Source: Tannerella serpentiformis (GTDB lineage: Bacteria > Bacteroidota > Bacteroidia > Bacteroidales > Tannerellaceae). From it: a DNA stretch of 64,000 bases. Below are positions 35,456 to 43,994 of the stretch, in pieces. Position 1 is the stretch's first letter, and the number at the start of each line of letters is the position of its first letter. Location of the stretch: assembly GCF_003033925.1 (NCBI RefSeq), contig NZ_CP028365.1, positions 1-64,000 on the forward strand, in the 5' to 3' direction. The notes under the pieces were generated by a model that was given only the letters and a program-made list of their open reading frames with translations, was not told where the DNA came from and did not search any database. The position numbers and the translations under genes were made by a program.

Positions 35456-35701
35456 CACGCATGGAGGAATCCGTTTCCTTTCAATAGATCCCCGTCGACC
35501 CTTAGGTAGGTGCCGGCGTAGGGGCGTATTGAATACGTCCCTTGGGACGCTTCGCAAGAGGCGTAGATTAGGCGTTAGGTGCATACGGAGCGTCTGTTTT
35601 TCCCTCCCAACGAGGCTTCCCCACCCTATCATCGACAGCACTTCCCGCCACGTTAGGGCCGTTCCACGCATGGACGTATTCCAATAAACACAAAACAGAA
35701 C

Positions 35702-35709
35702 TACCTTTG
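35702..35709 (+). promoter_or_regulatory. -7 element TACCTTTG upstream of parA
   Basis: Perfect TAnnTTTG match 69 bp before the parA ATG. Confidence 0.5.
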
Positions 35710-35777
35710 CGCCGAACAAAGGCCGACGCAGAACGTGGAACAAGCCGACCTTTGACTTGTCTCAAAGCCAATATTCA

Positions 35778-36548
35778 ATGGGAAAAGTTATCGCATTAGC
35801 CAATCAAAAAGGCGGCGTGGGAAAGACCACGACAACGATCAATCTGGCTGCCTCGCTGGCTGCGCTGGAGAAGCGCGTGCTCGTCATCGACGCCGATCCG
35901 CAGGCCAACGCCTCCTCCGGATTGGGTGTCGACATTAAGAATTTACCCACCTCGCTCTACGAATGCCTTATCAATGGCGACGAGCCGCAGGAGGCCATCG
36001 TGCGCACCGAACTCGATGGACTCGAGGTGCTCCCCTCGCACATCGATCTGGTCGGCGCCGAGATAGAAATGCTCAACATGGAGCGGCGGGAACAGATTTT
36101 GAAGCGCGTCGTCCAGCCCCTCCGCGACAGCTACGACTTCATCCTCATCGATTGCTCGCCCTCACTCGGACTGATCACCGTCAACGCCCTCACGGCCGCA
36201 GACGCAGTCATCATCCCCGTGCAATGCGAATATTTTGCCCTTGAGGGTATTAGCAAGCTGCTGAACACGATCAAAATCATCAAGTCGAAGCTCAACCCAT
36301 CCCTCGAGATCGAAGGTTTTTTGATCACCATGTATGACGCACGCCTCCGCGTGGCCAATCAGATCTACGAAGAGGTCAAGCGCCCCTTCCAAGACTTGGT
36401 TTTCAAGACCGTCATCCGCCGCAACGTCAAACTGGTCGAGGCCTCCAGCTTCGGCCGACCCATCCTCCTCTACGACGCCGAGTCGCAGGGCTCGACGAAC
36501 CACATGCAGCTCGCCCAGGAGATTATCGAAAAGAACACCACCGCATAA
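35778..36548 (+). CDS. parA: Chromosome-partitioning ATPase ParA/Soj
   Basis: I start at the ATG at 35778 (MGKVIALANQKGGVGKTT), where the family usually begins. It encodes the deviant Walker A motif KGGVGKTTT at residues 11-19, a Walker A' VLVIDADPQ, and a Walker B region FILIDCSPSLG. The 256-residue size and absence of an N-terminal HTH indicate a chromosomal ParA/Soj. The ATPase forms a gradient on DNA and moves the ParB-bound origin region. parB follows after 13 bp. Promoter element TACCTTTG lies 69 bp upstream. Nothing unusual. Confidence 0.95.
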   Translation: MGKVIALANQKGGVGKTTTTINLAASLAALEKRVLVIDADPQANASSGLGVDIKNLPTSLYECLINGDEPQEAIVRTELDGLEVLPSHIDLVGAEIEMLNMERREQILKRVVQPLRDSYDFILIDCSPSLGLITVNALTAADAVIIPVQCEYFALEGISKLLNTIKIIKSKLNPSLEIEGFLITMYDARLRVANQIYEEVKRPFQDLVFKTVIRRNVKLVEASSFGRPILLYDAESQGSTNHMQLAQEIIEKNTTA

Positions 36549-36561
36549 ATACGCACCTCTT

Positions 36562-37464
36562 ATGGCCAAAGCCACACGCAACAGATTAGGTCGCGGACTC
36601 GACGCACTGCTCGCCCCGCCAGACGAAATTGTGACGAGCGGATCGTCGTCCATTAACGAAATAGAGCTTGATCGCATCGAGCCCAACCCCGGACAGCCAC
36701 GCTCCATTTTCGAAGAAGAATCACTCGAGGAATTGGCCCAGTCCCTCCGCACATACGGCGTCATACAGCCGATCATACTCAAAGAAAAAGGCGATGGCCA
36801 TTACTTGATCATCGCGGGCGAGCGCCGCTATCGGGCTGCCGAAAGGATCGGGTTAGACAAGATCCCCGCCTACATCAAGACCGCCGAAGACGAGAATATC
36901 GCTGAGCTGGCCCTCATTGAGAACATCCAGCGCGAAGATCTGAACGCCATCGAAACGGCCCTCGCTTATCAGCGGCTAATCGACGCCAACGGATTTACGC
37001 AAGAGCAACTCAGCGAGCGCGTGGGCAAGAAGCGCGCTACGGTGGCTAACTACCTGCGTTTGCTCAAGCTCCCGGCGGAGATTCAGGTCGGACTCAAGGA
37101 TAAGCGCATCGACATGGGGCACGCTCGTGCCCTGCTCTCGGTGGAGGATCCGGAGGTGCAATTGGCCCTCTACGAGCAGATTTTGACGCAGGGACTCTCG
37201 GTGCGCACCGTCGAAGAGCTGGCTCGCAACGCCTCCGCCGAGGTCAAGCACCAACAGGCCGAGGCCGACCCTGAGCGCCGTCCCCACAAGCTCCTCCCGG
37301 ATGAATTTAAGATCCTCAAGGAGCATCTGGCCGCTTTTTTTCAGACGAAAGTGCGCCTCACTTACGACGAACGAAACGGCAAGGGGAAGATCACCATCCC
37401 CTTTGCCTCAGAGCAAGAATTGGAAGGCATCATGCGCCTACTGGACGGCATGAAGCAGAGTTAA
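36562..37464 (+). CDS. parB: Chromosome-partitioning protein ParB/Spo0J
   Basis: A 300-residue ParB. An N-terminal segment with GRGLDALL is followed by the CTP-binding ParB/Srx domain (PNPGQPRSIF, then the GERRYRAAE motif). The central HTH for parS (TQEQLSERVGKKRATVANYL) and a C-terminal dimerisation domain follow. ParB loads onto parS sites as a CTP-dependent clamp and recruits SMC. It is 13 bp downstream of parA in the same operon. I did not find parS with certainty in the window. Confidence 0.95.
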   Translation: MAKATRNRLGRGLDALLAPPDEIVTSGSSSINEIELDRIEPNPGQPRSIFEEESLEELAQSLRTYGVIQPIILKEKGDGHYLIIAGERRYRAAERIGLDKIPAYIKTAEDENIAELALIENIQREDLNAIETALAYQRLIDANGFTQEQLSERVGKKRATVANYLRLLKLPAEIQVGLKDKRIDMGHARALLSVEDPEVQLALYEQILTQGLSVRTVEELARNASAEVKHQQAEADPERRPHKLLPDEFKILKEHLAAFFQTKVRLTYDERNGKGKITIPFASEQELEGIMRLLDGMKQS

Positions 37465-37471
37465 ACGAGAT

Positions 37472-38236
37472 GTGCACCGCGTGAGTAAGGTCAGTCAAAC
37501 CCTCAGCCGACTTTTGGTCTGCGCCGCCGTCTGGACCGCGCTACCCGCCGTAGTGCGGGCCCAGCAGCCAGACACACTCGGCACAACCCTACCCGATCCG
37601 GCCGATACCCTGCTCCGAGTCGACGGCCTGCTCGTCGACAGCCTCACCGCCCGCGAGCTTTGGCACCGCGCCGATTCGGCCACCGCGCCCATCGGACGCA
37701 CCGCCTCCTCGCCACTCCCCGCCCCCTTCCGCCCGAACCCTACACGCGCCGTGATCTATTCGGCCGTCTTCCCCGGGCTGGGTCAGATCTACAACCGGAA
37801 ATACTGGAAATTGCCCATCGTCTACGGCGGCTTCATGGGTTTCGTCTACGCCATTACGTGGAATAACAAAAACTACCGCGATTATTCTGAGGCCTATCTG
37901 CACATTATGACGGACGACGTGAATTCGCCCTCCACCTGGCATCAGAGTTGGCAAAACTTCGTGCCTCGCAACCGCGACCCGAAGGACTATATTTCCAACG
38001 CCAATTTTCGAAGCAATCTAAAGAGTGGCAAGGATTACTACAGGCGTTATCGAGACCTCAGCGTGATCCTGACCGTCGCTTGGTACTTTCTCTGCATGGC
38101 CGATGCGTACGTCGACGCGCAGCTCTTCGATTTCGACATCTCCCCCGATCTGTCTCTGCACCTCACCCCGACCGTCACCCCGCTAACGAACCGATCGTCC
38201 GCCGCGTTTGGTTTAGCGTGCAGTATCCATTTCTGA
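37472..38236 (+). CDS. DUF5683 domain secreted/membrane protein
   Basis: A 254-residue protein with a signal-like N-terminus (LLVCAAVWTALPAVVRAQ). The start is a GTG, either at 37472 or three codons later. The domain contains a conserved AVIYSAVFPGLGQIYNRKYW segment, typical of DUF5683, then hydrophobic stretches (IVYGGFMGFVYAITW, SVILTVAWYFLCMADAYVDA) and an AQLFDFDIS region. It follows parB by 7 bp, so is part of the par operon, an order conserved in Bacteroidales. Function unknown; likely envelope-associated. Confidence 0.8.
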   Translation: MHRVSKVSQTLSRLLVCAAVWTALPAVVRAQQPDTLGTTLPDPADTLLRVDGLLVDSLTARELWHRADSATAPIGRTASSPLPAPFRPNPTRAVIYSAVFPGLGQIYNRKYWKLPIVYGGFMGFVYAITWNNKNYRDYSEAYLHIMTDDVNSPSTWHQSWQNFVPRNRDPKDYISNANFRSNLKSGKDYYRRYRDLSVILTVAWYFLCMADAYVDAQLFDFDISPDLSLHLTPTVTPLTNRSSAAFGLACSIHF

Positions 38237-38294
38237 TAGCCGTATGCTCCACTTTTTCCACCCGAACACATAGACTATTTATTCAACGCACGAT

Positions 38295-39851
38295 ATGAAG
38301 AAGCTCTTTTTTACAGTCCTCGGCGCGGCGTCCCTCATCGCCCCGTCAACCCTTTTTGCGCAGGACGATGACGACCATAACACGCAGATAATCGGTGAAG
38401 ACTATTCGATCCTCTCCACCGATTCGACCTATGAGGACGTCGGACTTATCCCCGAAGTGCTCGATGAGAATGTGCGCGCACTCCTCCAAAGCTGGCACGC
38501 CAAGTATTTCTCTCAGTCGGACCCCTACTGTATCGACCACGACGAGAATGCCCCTGTATCGGACGATGTATACCGCGACCGGCTCTCGCGCATGGCCACC
38601 ATTATACCGATGGACTATAACCCGATTGTTCGCAACTGTATCAGTATTTATGCAGACCGACGCCGCGAGCTGGTGCGTTATGTCATGGCGATGGCTGATC
38701 TCTATTTCCCACTTTTCGAGCAGGTGCTCGACCAATACGATCTCCCGCTGGAATTGAAGTACCTCGCCATCATCGAAAGCAATCTCAACCCCCGAGCGTA
38801 TTCGCGCGCAGGTGCCGCGGGCATTTGGCAGTTCATGTTGCCCACCGGCAAGTTGTTCGGTCTCGAGATCAACAGTTTGATCGATCAACGCCTCGACCCG
38901 ATCGCCTCCACACACGCGGCTTGCAAGTACTTCAAGCAGATGTATGCCACGTTTGGCGACTGGTACCTTGTGCTGGCCTCCTACAACTGCGGCCCGGGCA
39001 ACGTGAATAAGGCCATTCGGCGCGCAGGCGGACGCACGAGCTTTTGGGAGATCTACCCCTATCTGCCCCGCGAAACTCGCTCGTATGTGCCTTTCTTCAT
39101 CGCGGCGACTTACATCATGACCTACCATTGCGAGCATAATATTTGCCCCATGCGCACCAGCCTTTCGGTGGCTACGGATACGGTGATGGTGGACAGATTG
39201 ATGCACCTCCGACAGGTGGCCGACGTGCTGAATGTGGACATTGAGATGCTGCGCACCTTCAACCCGCAGTACAAACGCGAAATCATCCCCGGACACATCA
39301 AGCCCTGCGTACTGAAGCTGCCCGTGGCCGCTACGTACGCCTATATCGATAAGAAGGATACCATCAGCGCCTATCGGGCCGACGAACTGCTGGCCGCCTA
39401 CCTGCCGAAGCGCTATACAGAGCCTTCTTCCGACGATCAGGAGGACAAACCTTCCGAGCCAAAGACCGAGATGATTCGCTACACCGTCAAATCAGGCGAG
39501 AATCTCTATACGATCGCCAACAAATACGGCGTCACGGCGCAGAACATTCGCAAATGGAACAACCTGCGCACGAACCGGGTGCCGCGTGGCAAGCGCCTGA
39601 CGATCTACGTGGATACCGGTGGCGTAACGTATGACGGTAAGCGCGCCGATGGATCCGAGGCCGGCGAAAACACCTACACCGCCCGCCCAGCTTCAAGACG
39701 CACCGCCATGTCCACCCGCGCACGCACCGCAGCTGCCCGCAAGGCCGCAGCTCGCAAGAAGGCCACCGCACAAAAGAAATCCAAGAAGGGTGCGACGACC
39801 AAGAAGGCCGCCGCAGGCAAAAAGACGACCAAGGCACGCAAGCGCCGCTAA
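38295..39851 (+). CDS. mltD: Lytic transglycosylase MltD with LysM and basic tail
   Basis: A 518-residue envelope enzyme. A signal peptide of about 22 residues (ending STLFAQ) leads to a lytic transglycosylase domain. The catalytic Glu is in LAIIESNLNPRAYS (Glu161), followed by GAAGIWQFM and the ASYNCGPGNVNKAI motif. A LysM peptidoglycan-binding domain lies at about 395-440. The last ~50 residues are an unusual Lys/Ala/Arg-rich tail (AARKAAARKKATAQKKSKKG), like eukaryotic histone H1 tails, unusual for a secreted enzyme. It cleaves glycan strands to 1,6-anhydro ends in cell-wall remodelling. Same strand as the parAB block. Confidence 0.92.
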   Translation: MKKLFFTVLGAASLIAPSTLFAQDDDDHNTQIIGEDYSILSTDSTYEDVGLIPEVLDENVRALLQSWHAKYFSQSDPYCIDHDENAPVSDDVYRDRLSRMATIIPMDYNPIVRNCISIYADRRRELVRYVMAMADLYFPLFEQVLDQYDLPLELKYLAIIESNLNPRAYSRAGAAGIWQFMLPTGKLFGLEINSLIDQRLDPIASTHAACKYFKQMYATFGDWYLVLASYNCGPGNVNKAIRRAGGRTSFWEIYPYLPRETRSYVPFFIAATYIMTYHCEHNICPMRTSLSVATDTVMVDRLMHLRQVADVLNVDIEMLRTFNPQYKREIIPGHIKPCVLKLPVAATYAYIDKKDTISAYRADELLAAYLPKRYTEPSSDDQEDKPSEPKTEMIRYTVKSGENLYTIANKYGVTAQNIRKWNNLRTNRVPRGKRLTIYVDTGGVTYDGKRADGSEAGENTYTARPASRRTAMSTRARTAAARKAAARKKATAQKKSKKGATTKKAAAGKKTTKARKRR

Positions 39852-39910
39852 TCACCTATGGGCGGGCCATCGGCTCGCCCATTCCACCTCACTACCTCAT
39901 ATTCCCCGTT

Positions 39911-42172
39911 ATGAATGCACAGGATGATCGGCCCGAGTCCGAAAACCAAATGATCCAGGACGAATTCAATCGCCTGATCGATGACTATTGCCACTCTAAC
40001 CACCGACGCAAAATCGAGCGTATCACGAAGGCCTTCAACTTCGCCAACCAAGCCCACAAGGGTGTACGCCGTCGGTCCGGGGAGCCCTACATCATGCACC
40101 CGCTGGCTGTCGCCCGTATCGTCTGCAACGAGATGGGCCTCGGCTCGACCTCCATCTGCTGCGCTTTGCTGCACGATGTGGTGGAGGACACCGAGTACAC
40201 GGTGGAGAACATCCGCGACATGTTCGACGATAAGATCGCCCAGATCGTCGACGGCCTGACCAAGATCAGCGGTGTCGTTTTCGACGAACATGCCTCAGCG
40301 CAGGCGGAGAACTTCCGCAAACTGCTCCTAACCATGAGCAGCGATATCCGCGTGATCCTCATTAAGCTGGCTGACCGTCTGCACAACATGCGCACGCTCA
40401 GCTCCATGCTCCCCGCCAAGCAATACAAGATAGCCGGCGAGACGCTCTACCTCTACGCGCCGCTGGCCCACCGTCTGGGCCTCTTTGCCATCAAAACGGA
40501 GTTAGAGAACCTCAGCTTCAAGTACGAACACCCCCGCGAATACGAGCTGATCAACCAAAAGCTCGCCGCCACTGAGGGCGCTCGCAACCGCCTCTTCGAG
40601 CACTTCGCTAAACCCGTCGACGAGAAGTTGCAGGCCATGGGGCTGCATTACGAAATGCGCGCCCGGGTCAAATCGGCCTTCTCCATCTGGAACAAGATGA
40701 ACGCCAAGAGTGTCCCCTTCGAAGACATCTACGACATCTTCGCCGTGCGCATCGTCTTCGAGCCGAAGGAGGGTATCGACGAGAAGAACCTCTGTTGGGA
40801 CATCTACTCCGCCATCACCGACATCTACCGCATCCGCCCCGACCGTCTGCGCGACTGGGTGAGCCGCCCCAAATCGAACGGCTACCAGGCGCTCCACCTC
40901 ACCGTCATGGGGCCCGACGGCCAATGGATAGAGATCCAGATCCGTAGCCGCCGCATGGACGAGATCGCCGAGAAGGGCTTCGCCGCGCACTGGAAATACA
41001 AGGAGAAGCACGTGGAGGAGGATACGGAATTAGACAAGTGGCTGGCTACGATCACCGAGATTCTCGAAAACCCGAACCCCGATTCGCTCGACTTCCTCGA
41101 CACGGTGAAGATGAACCTCTTCTCGTCTGAGATCTTCGTCTTCACCCCCAAAGGCGAGCTCAAAACCTTGCCCCAAGGTGCCACGGCGCTCGACTTTGCC
41201 TATGCCCTCCACTCCGACGTGGGCGACACCTGCATCGGCGCCAAGGTGAACCATCGCCTCGTGCCTCTGAGCCACAAACTCTCCAGCGGCGACCAGGTGG
41301 AGGTGCTCACCTCCCGCTCGCAGAAGCCATCGGCCGACTGGCTCGCCTTCGTGGTAACGGCCAAGGCCCGCAGCAAGGTGGAGGCCTACCTGAAGCGTGT
41401 CCGCCGCGAGGCCTCCAAGGCCGGCGAAGCGAAGCTGTTGGCCGCCCTCCACAAGTCTGGCTTCGAGGCGCCCGCCTCGTCGCTGCTCGACAAGATCGCC
41501 GTCTACTACGGTTTCCCCACCCGTGATGGCCTCTTTTACGCCATCGAAAAGGGCGAAGTCACCCTGCCCGATAACCTCAAAAAGATCGTGCAAGAGAAGA
41601 CGGACAACGTACTCTTCAAGTACCTCAAACAGGCGCTGCGCATGGGTAAGAAGCGCGAGATGATGACCATCCTGCCCACCCCGGCCGGCCCCAAAAAGGA
41701 GCTGCCGAAGTTCGACCGCAAGAAGCCCTACTACCTCTGCGAGGACGAGTTCAACCGCAACTACGTCATCGCCGGCTGCTGCAAACCGATCCCCGGCGAC
41801 GAGGCCTTAGGCTTCATCAACGACGACGGCAACGTGGTCGTCCATAAGATCTCCTGCCCCATTGCCCTCAGACTGAAGAGCAGCTTCGGCGAGCGCATCC
41901 TCTCCACCGTCTGGAGCAACCACATCAACACCTCCTTCGAGGCCACACTCGAGGTGAAGGGTATCGACTCCATCGGCCTGCTCAACACCATCACGCGCAC
42001 CATTTCCGAGAGCTTCAACGTGAACATCACCAAGCTCACGATCGAGGCTAAGGATGGCGTCTTCGAAGGCAAAATCAAGATGATGGTGCACAACGTGGAG
42101 GATATCCAAAACATCTGTGTCACACTGGCTAAGAACACCCACATCAAGTCCGTGGCACGCGTGGCGGACTGA
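39911..42172 (+). CDS. Bifunctional (p)ppGpp synthetase/hydrolase, Rel/SpoT
   Basis: A 753-residue full-length Rel protein. The HD hydrolase domain includes the LLHDVVED motif (residues 87-93). The synthetase domain has YDIFAVRIVFE and the GTP-binding SRPKSNGYQALH block. TGS (near residue 410) and C-terminal ACT domains follow. Both the hydrolase and synthetase residues look intact, so it should make and degrade the alarmone (p)ppGpp, mediating the stringent response. It is the last gene on the plus strand before a terminator and array F. Gene symbol rel, relA or spoT all fit. Confidence 0.95.
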   Translation: MNAQDDRPESENQMIQDEFNRLIDDYCHSNHRRKIERITKAFNFANQAHKGVRRRSGEPYIMHPLAVARIVCNEMGLGSTSICCALLHDVVEDTEYTVENIRDMFDDKIAQIVDGLTKISGVVFDEHASAQAENFRKLLLTMSSDIRVILIKLADRLHNMRTLSSMLPAKQYKIAGETLYLYAPLAHRLGLFAIKTELENLSFKYEHPREYELINQKLAATEGARNRLFEHFAKPVDEKLQAMGLHYEMRARVKSAFSIWNKMNAKSVPFEDIYDIFAVRIVFEPKEGIDEKNLCWDIYSAITDIYRIRPDRLRDWVSRPKSNGYQALHLTVMGPDGQWIEIQIRSRRMDEIAEKGFAAHWKYKEKHVEEDTELDKWLATITEILENPNPDSLDFLDTVKMNLFSSEIFVFTPKGELKTLPQGATALDFAYALHSDVGDTCIGAKVNHRLVPLSHKLSSGDQVEVLTSRSQKPSADWLAFVVTAKARSKVEAYLKRVRREASKAGEAKLLAALHKSGFEAPASSLLDKIAVYYGFPTRDGLFYAIEKGEVTLPDNLKKIVQEKTDNVLFKYLKQALRMGKKREMMTILPTPAGPKKELPKFDRKKPYYLCEDEFNRNYVIAGCCKPIPGDEALGFINDDGNVVVHKISCPIALRLKSSFGERILSTVWSNHINTSFEATLEVKGIDSIGLLNTITRTISESFNVNITKLTIEAKDGVFEGKIKMMVHNVEDIQNICVTLAKNTHIKSVARVAD

Positions 42173-42191
42173 CCCAGAGATCGCAAACAAC

Positions 42192-42229
42192 CAGACAGCC
42201 CCACCGATAGGTATCGATGGGGCTGTCTG
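42192..42229 (+). terminator. Terminator after rel
   Basis: CAGACAGCCCCA (42192-42203) pairs perfectly with TGGGGCTGTCTG (42218-42229), a 12 bp stem 19 bp past the stop. No long T run, so it may act with Rho or as a convergent barrier. Confidence 0.6.
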
Positions 42230-42310
42230 CTGTATACCCATGAGCCTGGCGTGATCATTCGTCGGCCTGTTGCTCGGGGGGACGCTTCGGAATACCCGGG
42301 TGAAAGCGCT

Positions 42311-42535
42311 GGCAGGCGGCCTGCCAAAGTCGTCGGAGTGTTCGGTGACTCTGGCAGGCCGCCTGCCAGGACTATCGGAGACTCTGGTAACGGTGTCAGG
42401 CCGCCTGCCAGGACTATCGGAGACTCCGGTGACGGTGGCAGGCCACCTGCCAGGACTATCGAACACTCCGGTAACGCTGTCAGGCCGCCTGCCAGAGTCA
42501 CCGAACACTCCGACGATGTTGGCAGGCGGCCTGCC
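42311..42535. repeat. Intergenic array F: six palindromes exactly 42 bp apart
   Basis: GGCAGGCCGCCTGCC, a 7-1-7 palindrome, or one-base variants, is centred at 42318, 42360, 42402, 42444, 42486 and 42528. The first spacer (AAAGTCGTCGGAGTGTTCGG onward) is the reverse complement of the last, whereas the three inner spacers share one orientation. The array lies between convergent genes rel and murF. Confidence 0.9.
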
Positions 42536-42610
42536 AACGTCACCAAGTCAAAATAAGCCGCCCATTCGCGCACCGGGGTCGCCGCAAGCCCATTCCAATA
42601 AAGAGGCCCG

Positions 42611-43909
42611 TCACAACGCTGCGATGAGGCGCTCGAGGTGCATGCCGTGAGAGCCTTTGATGAGGATGTGGTAGCCGCTCAAGGGGCTTTCGGTGAGGGC
42701 GGCCGTGAGAGCCTCGACGGTGGGGTAACACGTGAACGGACCACCGACGGCGGTGAAGCGTGGGCCGCAGAGGATGACGCGATCGAAGCGACAGACCTCG
42801 AGCCGACGCACCACTTCGGCGTGTAGCGACGGGCTCTCTTCGCCGAGCTCATACATGTCGCCGAGGATGACGGCCTTCGGGGCGACCGTCCAAGCGGAGA
42901 AGTTGTCGATGGCCGCGCGCATGCTGCTTGGGTTGGCGTTGTAGGCATCGATGAGCAGGCGGTTGCGACTCGTCTCCATCCACTGCGAACGGTTGTTCGT
43001 CGGCGTATAGTCGGCGATGGCGCGGCAGATGTCGTCGGCCGGGACGCCGAACGTGCGCCCCACAGCCACGGCCGCCAGCGCGTTCTTCAGGTTATACCCG
43101 CCGACGAGTCGCGTAGTTACCGTGTGCTGTCGGTCGTCGCCGCGCTCCTGCCAAGCGAAGACGAGGAAGGGCGGCGGGCCGTCCACGGTCTGTCCGGCGA
43201 TGCGCGTCGTGGGGCGCATGGTGCAGCCGTAGCCTACGCTGTCTGCGCCGCCTGCGATGGCTGTGAGGTGCTCGTTGTCTTCGTCGATAAAGATGCGGCC
43301 ACCCGTGGAGCGGAGGAAGTCGTAGAGCTCACCCTTGGTGCGGACGACACCCTCGAACGATCCGAAGCCTTCGAGATGCGCTCGGCCGACGTTGGTGATC
43401 AGGCCGCAGTCCGGTCGGGCGATGGCGCAGAGGTCGCGTATCTCGCCGGGGTGATTCGCGCCCATTTCGACAACGGCTACCTCGTGTGCCTTCGTGAGGC
43501 GAAGCAGCGTGAGGGGCACGCCGATATGGTTGTTGAAGTTGCCCTCCGTGCAGAGCGTGCGGAGGCGTCGGGCGAGGACAGCGGCCATGAGCTCCTTTGT
43601 CGTCGTCTTGCCGTTCGTGCCGGTGATGCCGACGATGGGCGTGCGGAGCGTCTCGCGATGCAGTCGGGCGAGGCCTTGCAGGGCATCGAGGACGCTGTCG
43701 ACGCGGAGGAGTCGGGGATCGTCAGGCAGCGCGGGATCATCTACGATGGCGTAAGCGCAGCCATCGCGGAGCGCTTGCAGGGCAAAGGCGTTACCGTCGA
43801 AGGTGTCGCCTTTGAGTGCGAAGAAAAGGCTGCCGGACGTCACGCGTCGGCTGTCGGTCGTGACGGCTGGGTGACGCAAAAAGAGGGGGTAAAGGTCTTG
43901 AGGGGTCAT
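42611..43909 (-). CDS. murF: UDP-MurNAc-tripeptide:D-Ala-D-Ala ligase
   Basis: A 432-residue Mur ligase. The ATP-binding motif GITGTNGKTTTKE lies near residue 95, and the conserved NNRSQWMET plus DAYNANPSSM segments follow, as in MurF. It adds D-Ala-D-Ala to UDP-MurNAc-tripeptide in the cytoplasm, completing the peptidoglycan precursor. It is convergent with rel. The MutS-like gene upstream on the same strand ends about 85 bp before its start. Length and motifs are ordinary. Confidence 0.95.
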   Translation of the reverse strand: MTPQDLYPLFLRHPAVTTDSRRVTSGSLFFALKGDTFDGNAFALQALRDGCAYAIVDDPALPDDPRLLRVDSVLDALQGLARLHRETLRTPIVGITGTNGKTTTKELMAAVLARRLRTLCTEGNFNNHIGVPLTLLRLTKAHEVAVVEMGANHPGEIRDLCAIARPDCGLITNVGRAHLEGFGSFEGVVRTKGELYDFLRSTGGRIFIDEDNEHLTAIAGGADSVGYGCTMRPTTRIAGQTVDGPPPFLVFAWQERGDDRQHTVTTRLVGGYNLKNALAAVAVGRTFGVPADDICRAIADYTPTNNRSQWMETSRNRLLIDAYNANPSSMRAAIDNFSAWTVAPKAVILGDMYELGEESPSLHAEVVRRLEVCRFDRVILCGPRFTAVGGPFTCYPTVEALTAALTESPLSGYHILIKGSHGMHLERLIAAL

Positions 43910-43994
43910 ATCTGGAACGGAATAACTAAAAGTGAAAAGAGCAAAGGATTACTTCTGACTACCGGACGGCTCTTGCGACCGCCCCAACTACCCA

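Noticed and set aside
39984-42573. Long antisense frames within rel
   Set aside because: High GC content opens antisense frames across the whole gene; the sense protein is a conserved Rel enzyme.
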